From Bordetella parapertussis (lineage in GTDB: Bacteria; Pseudomonadota; Gammaproteobacteria; Burkholderiales; Burkholderiaceae), in contig CAMDLJ010000043.1 of NCBI GenBank assembly GCA_945901665.1, positions 1 to 12,472 of the forward strand: a stretch of DNA of 12,472 bases. The letters run 5' to 3'. The notes under the pieces were generated by a model. The model searched no databases. It saw only the letters and a program-made list of their open reading frames with translations, and was not told where the DNA came from. A program made the position numbers and the translations under genes. Of this stretch, positions 1 through 6,931 are shown one piece after another. How positions within the stretch are numbered: the stretch's first letter is position 1; each line of letters starts with the position of its first letter.

Positions 1-1
1 G

Positions 2-103
2 CCCATCTCGGCGCAGGATGTGGCCGATGGGGTTGTGTATGCGGTGTCCTGCAAGCCCAGCAACAGCCCCGATTTGATTGAGTTGCGCCCACCGCGCGCC
101 TGA
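2..103 (+). CDS. C-terminal fragment of a short-chain dehydrogenase/reductase (SDR)
   Basis: The gene starts before the window; only its last 33 codons and a TGA stop at 101-103 are visible. The peptide ends with a pattern like AQDVADGVVYAVSCKP, then a short strand ending IELRPPRA. This matches the C-terminus of classical SDRs of the YdfG/3-ketoacyl reductase-like type, where an acidic-Asp-hydrophobic-Ala helix (here QDVADGV) is followed by a 'I-x-L/I-R-P' strand. The cofactor-binding and catalytic parts are outside the window, so substrate and catalytic competence cannot be judged. It lies 8 bp upstream of the next SDR on the same strand, and that gene's ribosome-binding site overlaps its stop codon, so the two are almost certainly co-transcribed and translationally coupled. 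The family call rests on a short tail and is moderate. Confidence 0.65.
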   Translation, partial: PISAQDVADGVVYAVSCKPSNSPDLIELRPPRA

Positions 104-111
104 GGCCCAGC

Positions 112-909
112 ATGGATTTGGGATTGAAACAACAAACCGCGCTGGTCACCGGCGCATCGCAAGGCATTGGCCGCGCCATTGCCGTGGCCTTGGCCCGTGA
201 GGGTTGCAACCTGCACTTGGCTGCGCGCAACCCCGAGGTGCTGGCCGCCTTGGCGCAAGAACTGCGTCAAGCCCATGGGGTGACGGTGCACACCCATGCG
301 CTGGACCTGAGCCAGCCTGGGGTGGCCGATCAGTTGGCCGCTGCTTGTGGGCCACTGGATATTTTGGTCAATAACGCGGGCAACACGCCGCGCGGCACTT
401 TGTTTGAAGTGGACGAACCCACTTGGCGACAGGGCTGGGAGCTGAAAATTTTTGGCTATATCAACCTGACCCGCGCTGTTTATCGCGAGATGTTCAAGCG
501 CCAACGTGGCGTGATCGTCAATGTGATTGGCATTGGCGCTGAAAAGCTCGAATACGCCTACGCTGCGGGCTCCATGGGCAATGCGGCCTTGGTGGCGCTG
601 ACCAAAACCTTGGGCAGTGTCAGTTTGGACCACGGCGTGCGCATCTTGGGAGTGAGCCCAGGCTGGGTCGAGACCGAAAAAGCCAAACGCACCTTGAAGC
701 GCCGTGCCACGCAAGAGCTGGGCGACGAAAACCGCTGGCGCGAATTGACCGCACATTTCCCGCGTGGGCATTTGATCCAGCCCGACGAAATTGCCGACGT
801 GGTGACTTTTGCATGCTCGCCCAAGGCCAGTGCGATTTCAGGCCATGTGATCACGGTAGACGCGGGTTTTGCCGCGCGCGGTTATGCGCCGCCAGTGATC
901 AAGGTGTGA
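112..909 (+). CDS. SDR-family protein with non-canonical active site (PRK06125-like)
   Basis: This 265-residue protein has a Rossmann fold of the SDR superfamily. The NAD(P)-binding TGASQGIG is at residues 13-20 and NNAG at 87-90; the C-terminal strand ends ISGHVITVDAGF near 242-253. From memory it most resembles the conserved group PRK06125, which shares the WELK-IFGYINLT and GS-x-GNAAL patterns. The canonical Asn-Ser-Tyr-Lys tetrad is absent. By alignment to FabG the positions hold Lys112, Gly140, Gly153 and Asn157, and GSMGNAAL occupies the usual YxxxK site. Tyr148 and Tyr150 lie nearby and might substitute. The ATG at 112 is chosen because GAGG at 102-105 lies 6 nt upstream, overlapping the preceding stop. 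The next gene is an aldolase on the same strand, so a role in a catabolic pathway is likely, but the reaction is unknown. It may be a dehydrogenase with altered chemistry, a lyase/isomerase, or a binding protein. Confidence 0.88.
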   Translation: MDLGLKQQTALVTGASQGIGRAIAVALAREGCNLHLAARNPEVLAALAQELRQAHGVTVHTHALDLSQPGVADQLAAACGPLDILVNNAGNTPRGTLFEVDEPTWRQGWELKIFGYINLTRAVYREMFKRQRGVIVNVIGIGAEKLEYAYAAGSMGNAALVALTKTLGSVSLDHGVRILGVSPGWVETEKAKRTLKRRATQELGDENRWRELTAHFPRGHLIQPDEIADVVTFACSPKASAISGHVITVDAGFAARGYAPPVIKV

Positions 910-1016
910 TGCCGAGCCCGTCCATGGGCGCACCTGGCGCTTAAACACCCAGTACCCATCTTTTTCACGCCACAGGCCAGCGCGGATTGAACTGCGCTGG
1001 ACCACCGAAAGCCCCG

Positions 1017-1802
1017 ATGCCCAGTCCCTTGCACCAGAAACTCGCCGCCGGTCAAACGGCCAAACTGATGTCCCTGCGCTTGAGCCACCACATCGATGTG
1101 GTGCAAATGCTCAAGGTCGCGGGCTTTGATGGTTTTTACATCGATGCTGAACACGGCATGTATTCGCTGCGCGATGTCTCAGACCTGTGCCAAATGGCCT
1201 TGGCTTGTGGGCTCACGCCCTGGGTGCGGGTGCACAGCGCGACCGTGGGTGCCATTGGCCCGGCGCTCGATGCAGGCGCGCAGGGCATCATCTTGCCGCA
1301 CGTCAACAGTGCCGCCGAGGCCGCACTGGCTGTGGCCTTGTGCCGCTACCCACCCCTGGGCCATCGATCGATGGCGGCTTTGGGGCCCACTTCGGGCTAT
1401 CAACGGCTGCCCGCCAAAGAGTCGCTTGTGCAGCGCAATGCGGCGGTGATGGTGGTGGCCATGATCGAAACCCAGTCTGGTTTGGACCATGCTCAGGCGA
1501 TCGCCGCTGTGCCGGGCGTGGACGCATTGATGATGGGGCCGATGGACCTGAGCTTGGAGTTGGGCATTCCCGGCGAGCTGCGCCACCCGCGCATCTTGGC
1601 CGCTTACGACACCAGCTTGAAGGCGGCGGTGGCGGCCGGCAAGCACTTTGTGTGCGGCGACGCAGGCGGGCCACCGGTGGCGCAATTGGTGGCCCAGGGC
1701 GCGCGCATATTGCTCGGCAGCAATGACGCCAACTATCTGTTGCAGGCCTTGAGCCAAGCCGCGCAATCCTTGGACCGCGAGGCCTTGGGCAGCGCACCTT
1801 GA
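1017..1802 (+). CDS. HpcH/HpaI family class II aldolase (2-oxo-acid aldolase type)
   Basis: This 261-residue protein belongs to the HpcH/HpaI aldolase/citrate lyase family, TIM-barrel enzymes that use a divalent metal to cleave 4-hydroxy-2-oxo acids into pyruvate (or a similar keto acid) and an aldehyde. The key residues are in place: the catalytic His46 in DAEHG, substrate-binding Arg71 in WVRV, and the metal ligands Glu151 in MIET and Asp177 in GPMDLS. These spacings match the H45/R70/E149/D175 set known for HpcH/HpaI almost exactly, so it should be active. The ATG at 1017 fits the family's usual N-terminus; an in-frame TTG at 987 would add 10 residues, and neither start has a clear Shine-Dalgarno. 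It follows the SDR by 107 bp and is probably in the same transcription unit. Its real substrate is unknown; the neighbours suggest a pathway intermediate made by the SDRs or TcuAB. Confidence 0.9.
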   Translation: MPSPLHQKLAAGQTAKLMSLRLSHHIDVVQMLKVAGFDGFYIDAEHGMYSLRDVSDLCQMALACGLTPWVRVHSATVGAIGPALDAGAQGIILPHVNSAAEAALAVALCRYPPLGHRSMAALGPTSGYQRLPAKESLVQRNAAVMVVAMIETQSGLDHAQAIAAVPGVDALMMGPMDLSLELGIPGELRHPRILAAYDTSLKAAVAAGKHFVCGDAGGPPVAQLVAQGARILLGSNDANYLLQALSQAAQSLDREALGSAP

Positions 1803-1845
1803 ACCCACGCAGCCAACCCCAACGCCTGGGGTGTGCTGCGGGGTT
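1801..1845. terminator. Probable bidirectional terminator hairpin between convergent genes
   Basis: The 46-bp gap between the aldolase stop and the cupin stop contains nested inverted repeats. The inner stem is CCCCA at 1817-1821 with TGGGG at 1827-1831, around a 5-nt loop. The outer stem is CGCAG at 1808-1812 with CTGCG at 1836-1840. It can extend as AACCC at 1802-1806 against GGGTT at 1841-1845 with one bulged A at 1807. On the + strand the stem runs into TTTGTTC. On the - strand the tail is less T-rich (TTCAAGG). The location between two facing operons supports termination of both, but strength was judged only by eye. Confidence 0.5.
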
Positions 1846-1848
1846 TGT

Positions 1849-2331
1849 TCAATCGAAGCCGGGCGGCTCGTCGACGGTGACGGTGTCAAAGGTGCCGGGG
1901 ATGATGATCTCCAACACCTCAAGGTCGTCTGAATATTCGAGCACCGTGTGTTTGATGCCAGCCGGTTGTATCCAGCAACTGCCCGCGACCATCATGTGTT
2001 CGCCTTGGCCTTCAAATTCGACCCGGTTCCAGCCTTTGAGCACATAGACCATTTGAAACTTGACGTCATGGAAGTGGCGCTTGCTCACGGCTTCCAGGTC
2101 AAACGGGCGACCGCGCGCATTGATGTGGGCATCGACCAAGCCACCGGTGGCCTCCTTGGCACCCAAATCGCGGTACACGATATAGGGTCGCAGACCCTCG
2201 CCCTTGAACTCCGAGGTCGCCGCATGGCTGACGTGGAATTTTTGGATCGGCCATTGGCCCAAGTCGCGCATGGCGGTCTCTGCTTTGACGGGGTGCAATG
2301 GGGGGTCGTAGGTCTTGGGTTTGGGGGTCAT
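1849..2331 (-). CDS. Single-domain cupin protein
   Basis: This 160-residue protein has one cupin domain at about residues 83-146. Motif 1 has His86 and His88, then Gln93 where the usual Glu ligand sits, and Gly100 at the correct spacing (HFHDVKFQMVYVLKG). Motif 2 is Gly117, Pro123, Gly125 and His128, ending in Glu132 in place of the usual Asn. The likely metal site is therefore His86/His88/Gln93/His128. The start is well supported: AGGAG at 2338-2342 lies 6 nt upstream of the ATG. It is the last gene of the minus-strand group, 42 bp after the Bug receptor. Stand-alone cupins next to catabolic genes may be isomerases, hydrolases, dioxygenases or ligand sensors, and nothing here decides between these. 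Gln for Glu may be normal for this subfamily, since FQMVYVLKGW is a pattern I associate with such proteins. Confidence 0.87.
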   Translation of the reverse strand: MTPKPKTYDPPLHPVKAETAMRDLGQWPIQKFHVSHAATSEFKGEGLRPYIVYRDLGAKEATGGLVDAHINARGRPFDLEAVSKRHFHDVKFQMVYVLKGWNRVEFEGQGEHMMVAGSCWIQPAGIKHTVLEYSDDLEVLEIIIPGTFDTVTVDEPPGFD

Positions 2332-2335
2332 GGGG

Positions 2336-2342
2336 TTCTCCT
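2336..2342 (-). promoter_or_regulatory. Strong ribosome-binding site of the cupin gene
   Basis: Read on the minus strand this is AGGAGAA, followed by four C and the cupin ATG, giving 6 nt between AGGAG and the start. It is the clearest Shine-Dalgarno in the minus-strand group and fixes the cupin start. Confidence 0.75.
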
Positions 2343-2373
2343 GTGGATGCGGTGTTGGGCCGCTGATGGTGGT

Positions 2374-3378
2374 TCAGTCGGCACGGATCTGGGCATCTTT
2401 GACGATGCGACTCCATATCTTTTGCTCTTTGGCGATATAGGCCGCAAATTCACTGGGCGGGCCGCCGCCGCCCACCGCATTGTCGGTGGCAAAGCGCTCG
2501 GTCACGGCATTCGATCTGAGCGCTTTGAGGCTTTCTTCTTGGATTTTCTTCACCACATCGGCGGGCGTGCCAGCGGGCACCAAGATGCCGTACCACTGGG
2601 CGGTTTCGAAATCTTTGAAGCCCATTTCGGCCACGGTGGGGATGTCGGGCAAGCCAGAGATGCGCTGCTGTGTGCCCACCGCAATCGCGCGCAATTTGCC
2701 CGCGCGAATGTGCGCGCCCAAAGCGGGCAAGCCCGCCGAGGACGCATGGGTGCGACCGGCCAGCAAGTCGGCCAGTTGCGGGCCGGTGCCGCGGTAGGGG
2801 ATGTGGGTGAGGGAGATGCCGGAGACCAGTTTCAAGTACTCCATGGCCAAGTGACCCGCACTGGCATTGCCGGCTGAGCCGTAGTCGAGTTTGCCGGGGT
2901 TTTTCTTGGCGTAGGCAATGAATTCTTGAAAAGTTTTGGCCGGGACGTCGGGGTGAATCACAAACACATTGGGTACCTTGGCCAACAAGGTCACCGGCAT
3001 GAAGTCTTTGTTCACGTCGTAAGGTTGGTTGCTGAGCATGTACGGGTTGACCGCCAGCGTGCCCACATGGCCCAAGATCAGGGTATGGCCATCGGGCGCG
3101 GACTTGACCGCCTCCAGCATGGCCACAGTGCCAGCGCCTCCGGGTTTGTTTTCCACAAAAACGGATTGGCCCAAACCTTTGGTCAGCTCTGCGGCCACCG
3201 AGCGGGCCACGATCTCGCTGGTGCCACCCGGGGCAAAGGGCACCAAAAACCGCACCGGCTTGGTCGGCCAGGTGCTGGCCTGTGCGCTGCCCCAGGTCGC
3301 GCCCAAGGCCAATGCCCCTGCACCTTGTAGCCAAGCGCGGCGCGACAGCGAGTCAAAGGATGGGGCAGTGTGGGGCAT
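2374..3378 (-). CDS. Bug-family (TctC-like) periplasmic substrate-binding protein with Tat signal
   Basis: This 334-residue protein is a tripartite tricarboxylate transporter (TTT) substrate-binding receptor of the Bug family, very abundant in Burkholderiales. Such proteins bind small carboxylates in the periplasm with a Venus-flytrap fold. The N-terminus has a twin-arginine signal: SRRAWLQ at residues 12-18, a hydrophobic stretch GALALGATWG, and a likely cleavage after SAQA at 31-34. Family landmarks follow: WPTKPVRFLVPFAPGG at 37-52, a VENKPGGAG block near 76-84, and the YGSAGNASAGHLA region in the middle. No TctA or TctB membrane partners are visible, so it would depend on a permease encoded elsewhere, or act as a sensor. 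It lies 52 bp downstream of an SDR and 42 bp upstream of the cupin on the same strand, consistent with one operon with tcuAB. The ligand is unknown. There is no convincing Shine-Dalgarno before its ATG. Confidence 0.93.
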   Translation of the reverse strand: MPHTAPSFDSLSRRAWLQGAGALALGATWGSAQASTWPTKPVRFLVPFAPGGTSEIVARSVAAELTKGLGQSVFVENKPGGAGTVAMLEAVKSAPDGHTLILGHVGTLAVNPYMLSNQPYDVNKDFMPVTLLAKVPNVFVIHPDVPAKTFQEFIAYAKKNPGKLDYGSAGNASAGHLAMEYLKLVSGISLTHIPYRGTGPQLADLLAGRTHASSAGLPALGAHIRAGKLRAIAVGTQQRISGLPDIPTVAEMGFKDFETAQWYGILVPAGTPADVVKKIQEESLKALRSNAVTERFATDNAVGGGGPPSEFAAYIAKEQKIWSRIVKDAQIRAD

Positions 3379-3430
3379 GGGGGCTGCGGTGGATCAAAGG
3401 GTGGTCAGCGTGGTGCGGCCGGGGCCATGC

Positions 3431-4186
3431 TCAAAACTGGTAGCGGCGCAAGCCGCCGTCGACCGGTATGACCGCGCCGGTGATGTAACTGGCCCGGGGT
3501 GAGGCCAAAAAGGTCACCAAATTGGCCATGTCTTCAGGTTCGCCATACCGCGCCATGGGGATTTCGTTGTCGCACTGCCACTGGCGGTATTCAGGGGTGT
3601 AGTTGCGGAAAATTTGCTCCGAGTGGATGCGCCCGGGCGGCACGCAATTGACGGTGATGCCGTGCGGGCCCACCATGCGCGACAGGCCCTTGGCCCAGGA
3701 ATGCATGCCGGCTTTGGCGCAAAAAGCGCCGTTCACATGGTCGGGCTCACTTTTACCGGTGATGTTGATGATGCGGCCCCAACGGTTGGCGATCATTTGA
3801 TCGATCAAAGCATCGGCGAGTTGGCGTGGGCGGTGAAAGTTCAGCGTCATCGCTTCTTGCCATTGGGCTTCGCTCACATGCAGGTCTTTGAAACTGCGAG
3901 AGCCACCTGCGTTGTTGATCAAAATATCCACTCGCCCCAGGCCTTTGAGGGCCGCTTGGCTCAGTTGTTGGGGGGCGTCTTCGGCATACATGTCCTGGGC
4001 GATCAAGATGGGTACTTTGCCGCCTGCGGCCACGATGGCCGCGGCCACGGCTTGGAGCTTGTCCAAGCGGCGCGCCGTCAAAGCCAGTTGCACGCCCTCG
4101 GCCGCCAAGGCCAGGGCAATGCCTTCGCCAATGCCCACAGAGGCACCGGTGACCAAGGCGGTTTTATCATTGAGTTGCATGTCCAT
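3431..4186 (-). CDS. SDR-family oxidoreductase-like protein lacking the catalytic Tyr
   Basis: This 251-residue SDR has the cofactor motif TGASVGIG at 13-20, NNAG at 91-94, Asn116 of the tetrad, and a typical end ITGAVIPVDGG near 235-245. The active site differs from classical SDRs. The Ser position is Gly144 (GRIINITG at 137-144), the Tyr position is Ala154, and only Lys158 of the YxxxK motif remains (NGAFCAKAG). The stretch WAKGLSR and PPGRIHSEQI resembles an SDR subgroup I recall with similar A-x-x-A-K-A-G motifs, so the change is probably a subfamily trait and not damage. The start is supported by AAAAGGA at 4194-4200, 7 nt before the ATG; an alternative ATG lies two codons in. It sits 62 bp after tcuB in the minus-strand operon. 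It may act on the product of TcuAB, but the reaction is unknown. Confidence 0.88.
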   Translation of the reverse strand: MDMQLNDKTALVTGASVGIGEGIALALAAEGVQLALTARRLDKLQAVAAAIVAAGGKVPILIAQDMYAEDAPQQLSQAALKGLGRVDILINNAGGSRSFKDLHVSEAQWQEAMTLNFHRPRQLADALIDQMIANRWGRIINITGKSEPDHVNGAFCAKAGMHSWAKGLSRMVGPHGITVNCVPPGRIHSEQIFRNYTPEYRQWQCDNEIPMARYGEPEDMANLVTFLASPRASYITGAVIPVDGGLRRYQF

Positions 4187-4193
4187 GGCGGGG

Positions 4194-4200
4194 TCCTTTT
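4194..4200 (-). promoter_or_regulatory. Ribosome-binding site of the minus-strand SDR gene
   Basis: On the minus strand the sequence reads AAAAGGA followed by CCCCGCC and ATG. The 7-nt spacing favours the first of two nearby in-frame ATG codons (4186 over 4180). Confidence 0.6.
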
Positions 4201-4248
4201 GCTGGGATGTTTTGAGTCAGGTGTGCGAGGCCCCTGGCTTTGTGGGTT

Positions 4249-5436
4249 TTATTCTGAGCCCAGGCGCAAGCGGTTGGGCAGGCGTTTTTCAATCGCAAAC
4301 TTGAGCAAGGCCGCCACCCGGTAGATGCCGTGGGCAAACTTGCCGTACGGCATGGTCAAGAAAAACGCCATGACCGCCGCCAAATGAATGGCCAAGGTCA
4401 GCGGCAGGGCAGCGGTATCGCGCAGGGCCAACAGGGCCAGGCCGCTGGAGCCGCACAAAAAAAGCAGCCCAATGAAGGCGCGGTCCATGGGCTTTTGAGC
4501 AGCGTCACCATGCTCGGGGTGGCGATGCAGGTTGAGCCACAACAAACCCACGGGGCCCACCACCAAACCAATGCCCCCCACCGTGCCCAACAGCACCGGC
4601 AGGCTGGTCACCGGATAAGGCGCCACCCAGCCCCACACATAGTGGTAGAGCGTGGCCACACTGGTGGCCGCAAAGCACAGCATGAAACCGTAAAAGGTCG
4701 CATGGTGAAAGCGCTTGCGCCACAGGGTGGTGCGGTCATCGGTTTCGTTGCATCCCAAGCCGTGGCCGCCATCCAGGTACTTGAGGCGCAAAGCGTCATG
4801 CGCGGCTTCGGCGCTGGCAGCACTGTGGATGGGCGCTGGGTTTGTGCCATCCATGGGCAGCACGGCGCGCCAAAAGTCGCGCACCCCCAGGCCCAGTGCG
4901 ATCACGCTGAAGCCAAACACCGGCGCAAACATCCACACCATCAAACCATGCGGAAAAATGGCGTAGAAATTGCCGCCCTCGATGCGTTGCCACCACGTGC
5001 CTTGCACCACCATGGTGGCGATCAAAAACAAAGCCAGGGACAGGGTCAAGGCCCATGCCAGGGTCAGGCCGTTGCGTTGGTACAGGCTGCCCAAAGCACG
5101 CGGCCAGGCAAATTGCTGGTAGGTGGTCACGCGCACTTGCGCCAATGATTGGGGCACGTTCACGCCAAAGGGGTTGGGCGGGGCGTATTGGCAAGCGTGC
5201 AAACAAGCGCCACAGTTGTGGCACAAGTTCGCCAGGTAGTGGGTGTCAGCGGCGGTGAATTCCAGTCGCCGAGTCATGGCCGGGAACACCGCGCAAAAGC
5301 CTTCGCAGTAGCGACAGGCATTGCAAATTTGCATGATGCGCGCCACCTCGGTTTCGGCCGGACCCATGTGCAAACCGCCTTGCGCCAAAGCGCGGGCTTG
5401 ATCGGTGAGGCTTTGCAAAGACTCAAGCTGCGACAT
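4249..5436 (-). CDS. tcuB: TcuB: Fe-S and membrane electron-transfer partner of TcuA (CitB family)
   Basis: This 395-residue protein matches TcuB/CitB, which re-oxidises the reduced flavin of TcuA and passes electrons to the quinone pool in the inner membrane. The N-terminal soluble part has two cysteine clusters for 4Fe-4S centres: C38, C41, C44, C48 ([11 protein letters not shown]) and C72, C75, C78, C82 ([11 protein letters not shown]). About six hydrophobic segments follow (roughly 124-145, 160-184, 245-268, 278-301, 320-338 and 343-361). Membrane-region histidines such as H163, H265, H351 and H369 (GKFAHGIYR) resemble haem ligands of NarI-like subunits, but haem binding is not proven. 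The ATG at 5436 is chosen over an upstream in-frame ATG at 5505 because it fits the family's length and overlaps the tcuA stop by only 14 bp, which implies translational coupling. A weak GGGGGTGG precedes the start. Confidence 0.92.
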   Translation of the reverse strand: MSQLESLQSLTDQARALAQGGLHMGPAETEVARIMQICNACRYCEGFCAVFPAMTRRLEFTAADTHYLANLCHNCGACLHACQYAPPNPFGVNVPQSLAQVRVTTYQQFAWPRALGSLYQRNGLTLAWALTLSLALFLIATMVVQGTWWQRIEGGNFYAIFPHGLMVWMFAPVFGFSVIALGLGVRDFWRAVLPMDGTNPAPIHSAASAEAAHDALRLKYLDGGHGLGCNETDDRTTLWRKRFHHATFYGFMLCFAATSVATLYHYVWGWVAPYPVTSLPVLLGTVGGIGLVVGPVGLLWLNLHRHPEHGDAAQKPMDRAFIGLLFLCGSSGLALLALRDTAALPLTLAIHLAAVMAFFLTMPYGKFAHGIYRVAALLKFAIEKRLPNRLRLGSE

Positions 5437-6856
5437 GGTCCACCCCCGTGTGCAAGGCGGCTTGCGCCGCGTGTTGTCCGGCCACACGGCCAAACACGGT
5501 GCCAATGGTCATGCCCACCCCGGCCGTGTAGCCTTGGCCCAGCACATTGCCCGACATCACCTCGCCCGCTGCAAACAAGTTGGGGCTGGGTTCGCCGCGC
5601 ACAAACACCGCCGCTTGGTCATTGACCTTGACGCTGAGGTAGGTAAAGGTGATGCCCGGTCGCAGCGCATAGCCGTGGTAGGGCGGTGTGTCGATGCGCC
5701 GTGCCCAATGGGTTTTGGCCGGTGTGATGCCTTGGGTGTGGCAGTTGTCCAGCACCGCATGGTCAAACTGGCCTTCCACGCAGGCGTCGTTGAAGCGCGC
5801 CACGGTATCGACCAAGGTATCGGGGTCCAGGCCCAGTTTGCCCGCCAGTTCGGGCAAGGAATTGGCGACGATGGGCGGAAACACCGATGGCATGAAGCGG
5901 CCCACCGCTTTGGCATCGATGATGGCGTAGCCAATTTGGCCTTGTTGGCCAGCGATCAAGCGGCCCCAAATGGCGTAGCGCTTGGGCCAAAAATCCTCGC
6001 CCTCGTCGTAAAAACGCTGGCCATGTTGGTTGACCATGATGCCCAGGGACACGCAATCCAAGCGGGTGGTGATGCCCCCGTCAAACAAGGGCGCGCGGGC
6101 GTCAATGGCCACGCAATGGGCTTGGGTGGGGTCGCCAATCGCGTCGGCCCCGCTGGCCAGCATGTGCTTGAGCAGCACACCCATGTTGTAGCGTGTGCCA
6201 CGGATCAAAAAGTTGTCGGCAGTCCATTCGCCCCATTGGTTTTGGCCCCAAGCCTCGCGTTGCCAGGGGATATTGGATTCGTAACCTCCACAAGCCACCA
6301 CACAGGCACGGCCGGCAAAACGCCGCTCGCCGGCCCAAGCCGCGACAAAACGCGGGCCGTCCCATTCCAACCGGTCCACCTCGGTGTCATAGACGATGTC
6401 CACGCCCAGCTTTTCGGCGCTGCGGAAATAGGCATTGATCAAGGCCTTGCCCCCGCCCATGAAAAAAGCATTGGTGCGCGACAGGTGCAAGGTGCCCGAC
6501 AGCGAGGGCTGAAAGTGCACGCCATGGCTGCGCATCCAATGGCGGCAGCGCGAGGACTCGCGGATCACCAAACGGGTCAGGTGCTCGGTGGTTTTGCCCG
6601 CCGTGACCTTGTACATGTCTTGCCAGAATTCTTCTTCTGGATAGGCCTCGGTGAGCACGTCTTCGGGTGCATCGTGCATGCAGCGCAGGTTTCGGGTGTG
6701 CACCGAGTTACCGCCGCGCCATTCCTTGGGCGCGGCTTCAAGCAGCAGCACTTTGGCGCCCGCTTCGCAGGCGGTCAATGCCGCGCACAAGGCGGCGTTG
6801 CCACCCCCCACGACGATCACGTCCCACACGGCTTGGTTGGTTTTAGGCTCTTTCAT
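5423..6856 (-). CDS. tcuA: TcuA: FAD-dependent tricarballylate dehydrogenase family protein
   Basis: This 477-residue flavoprotein belongs to the fumarate reductase/succinate dehydrogenase flavoprotein (FAD_binding_2) superfamily. In Salmonella, TcuA oxidises tricarballylate to cis-aconitate. The N-terminal ADP-binding fold is clear: [17 protein letters not shown] at about 13-29, followed by a glutamate-terminated strand VLLLE at 36-40. The C-terminal FAD-contacting segment LFAAGEV followed by [13 protein letters not shown] is typical. The start at 6856 (MKEPKTNQ) puts the nucleotide-binding strand at the usual distance; the reading frame is open to an earlier ATG at 6907, which would add 17 residues without family support. 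It is the first gene of the minus-strand operon, divergent from dcd, and its end overlaps tcuB by 14 bp. Because no TcuC carrier is present and SDRs, an aldolase and a cupin are, the substrate may be another saturated (poly)carboxylate and not tricarballylate itself. Confidence 0.9.
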   Translation of the reverse strand: MKEPKTNQAVWDVIVVGGGNAALCAALTACEAGAKVLLLEAAPKEWRGGNSVHTRNLRCMHDAPEDVLTEAYPEEEFWQDMYKVTAGKTTEHLTRLVIRESSRCRHWMRSHGVHFQPSLSGTLHLSRTNAFFMGGGKALINAYFRSAEKLGVDIVYDTEVDRLEWDGPRFVAAWAGERRFAGRACVVACGGYESNIPWQREAWGQNQWGEWTADNFLIRGTRYNMGVLLKHMLASGADAIGDPTQAHCVAIDARAPLFDGGITTRLDCVSLGIMVNQHGQRFYDEGEDFWPKRYAIWGRLIAGQQGQIGYAIIDAKAVGRFMPSVFPPIVANSLPELAGKLGLDPDTLVDTVARFNDACVEGQFDHAVLDNCHTQGITPAKTHWARRIDTPPYHGYALRPGITFTYLSVKVNDQAAVFVRGEPSPNLFAAGEVMSGNVLGQGYTAGVGMTIGTVFGRVAGQHAAQAALHTGVDHVAA

Positions 6857-6931
6857 GGGGCCAGACTGTAGCGGTTTTGACGCCCCAGGTGGCCCCAGGC
6901 GCGTCATCTGCGCGGCACCTAAAATGCGGCC
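6857..6931. promoter_or_regulatory. Divergent promoter region between tcuA and dcd
   Basis: This 75-bp gap must hold the promoters of the tcuA operon and of dcd. For dcd, TAAAAT at 6920-6925 looks like a -10 element, with the ATG 7 bp after its last base and no clear -35 at the usual distance. For tcuA, ACTGTA at 6865-6870 (TACAGT on the minus strand) is a weak -10 candidate. An 8-bp direct repeat, GCCCCAGG at 6882-6889 and 6892-6899, has a 10-bp period, about one helical turn, and could be an operator. No regulator gene is present in the window. Confidence 0.45.

Noticed and set aside
910..1016. Terminator or promoter between the SDR and the aldolase
   Set aside because: There is only a 4-bp stem (GCCC 916-919 with GGGC 926-929), no adjoining T-run, and no convincing -35/-10 pair.
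1179..1922. A 247-codon minus-strand frame across the aldolase and the start of the convergent gap
   Set aside because: The aldolase on the other strand has all catalytic residues; the antisense product is His/Gln/Arg-rich and has no family signature.
1948..2877. A 309-codon + strand frame opposite the cupin and Bug receptor genes
   Set aside because: It spans two well-supported minus-strand genes and the gap between them and shows no recognisable motif.
5405..6871. A 488-codon open frame on the + strand opposite tcuA
   Set aside because: It is the antisense of a strongly recognised flavoprotein gene. Its translation is rich in Gly, His and Gln, with no domain pattern, as expected from GC-rich antisense frames.
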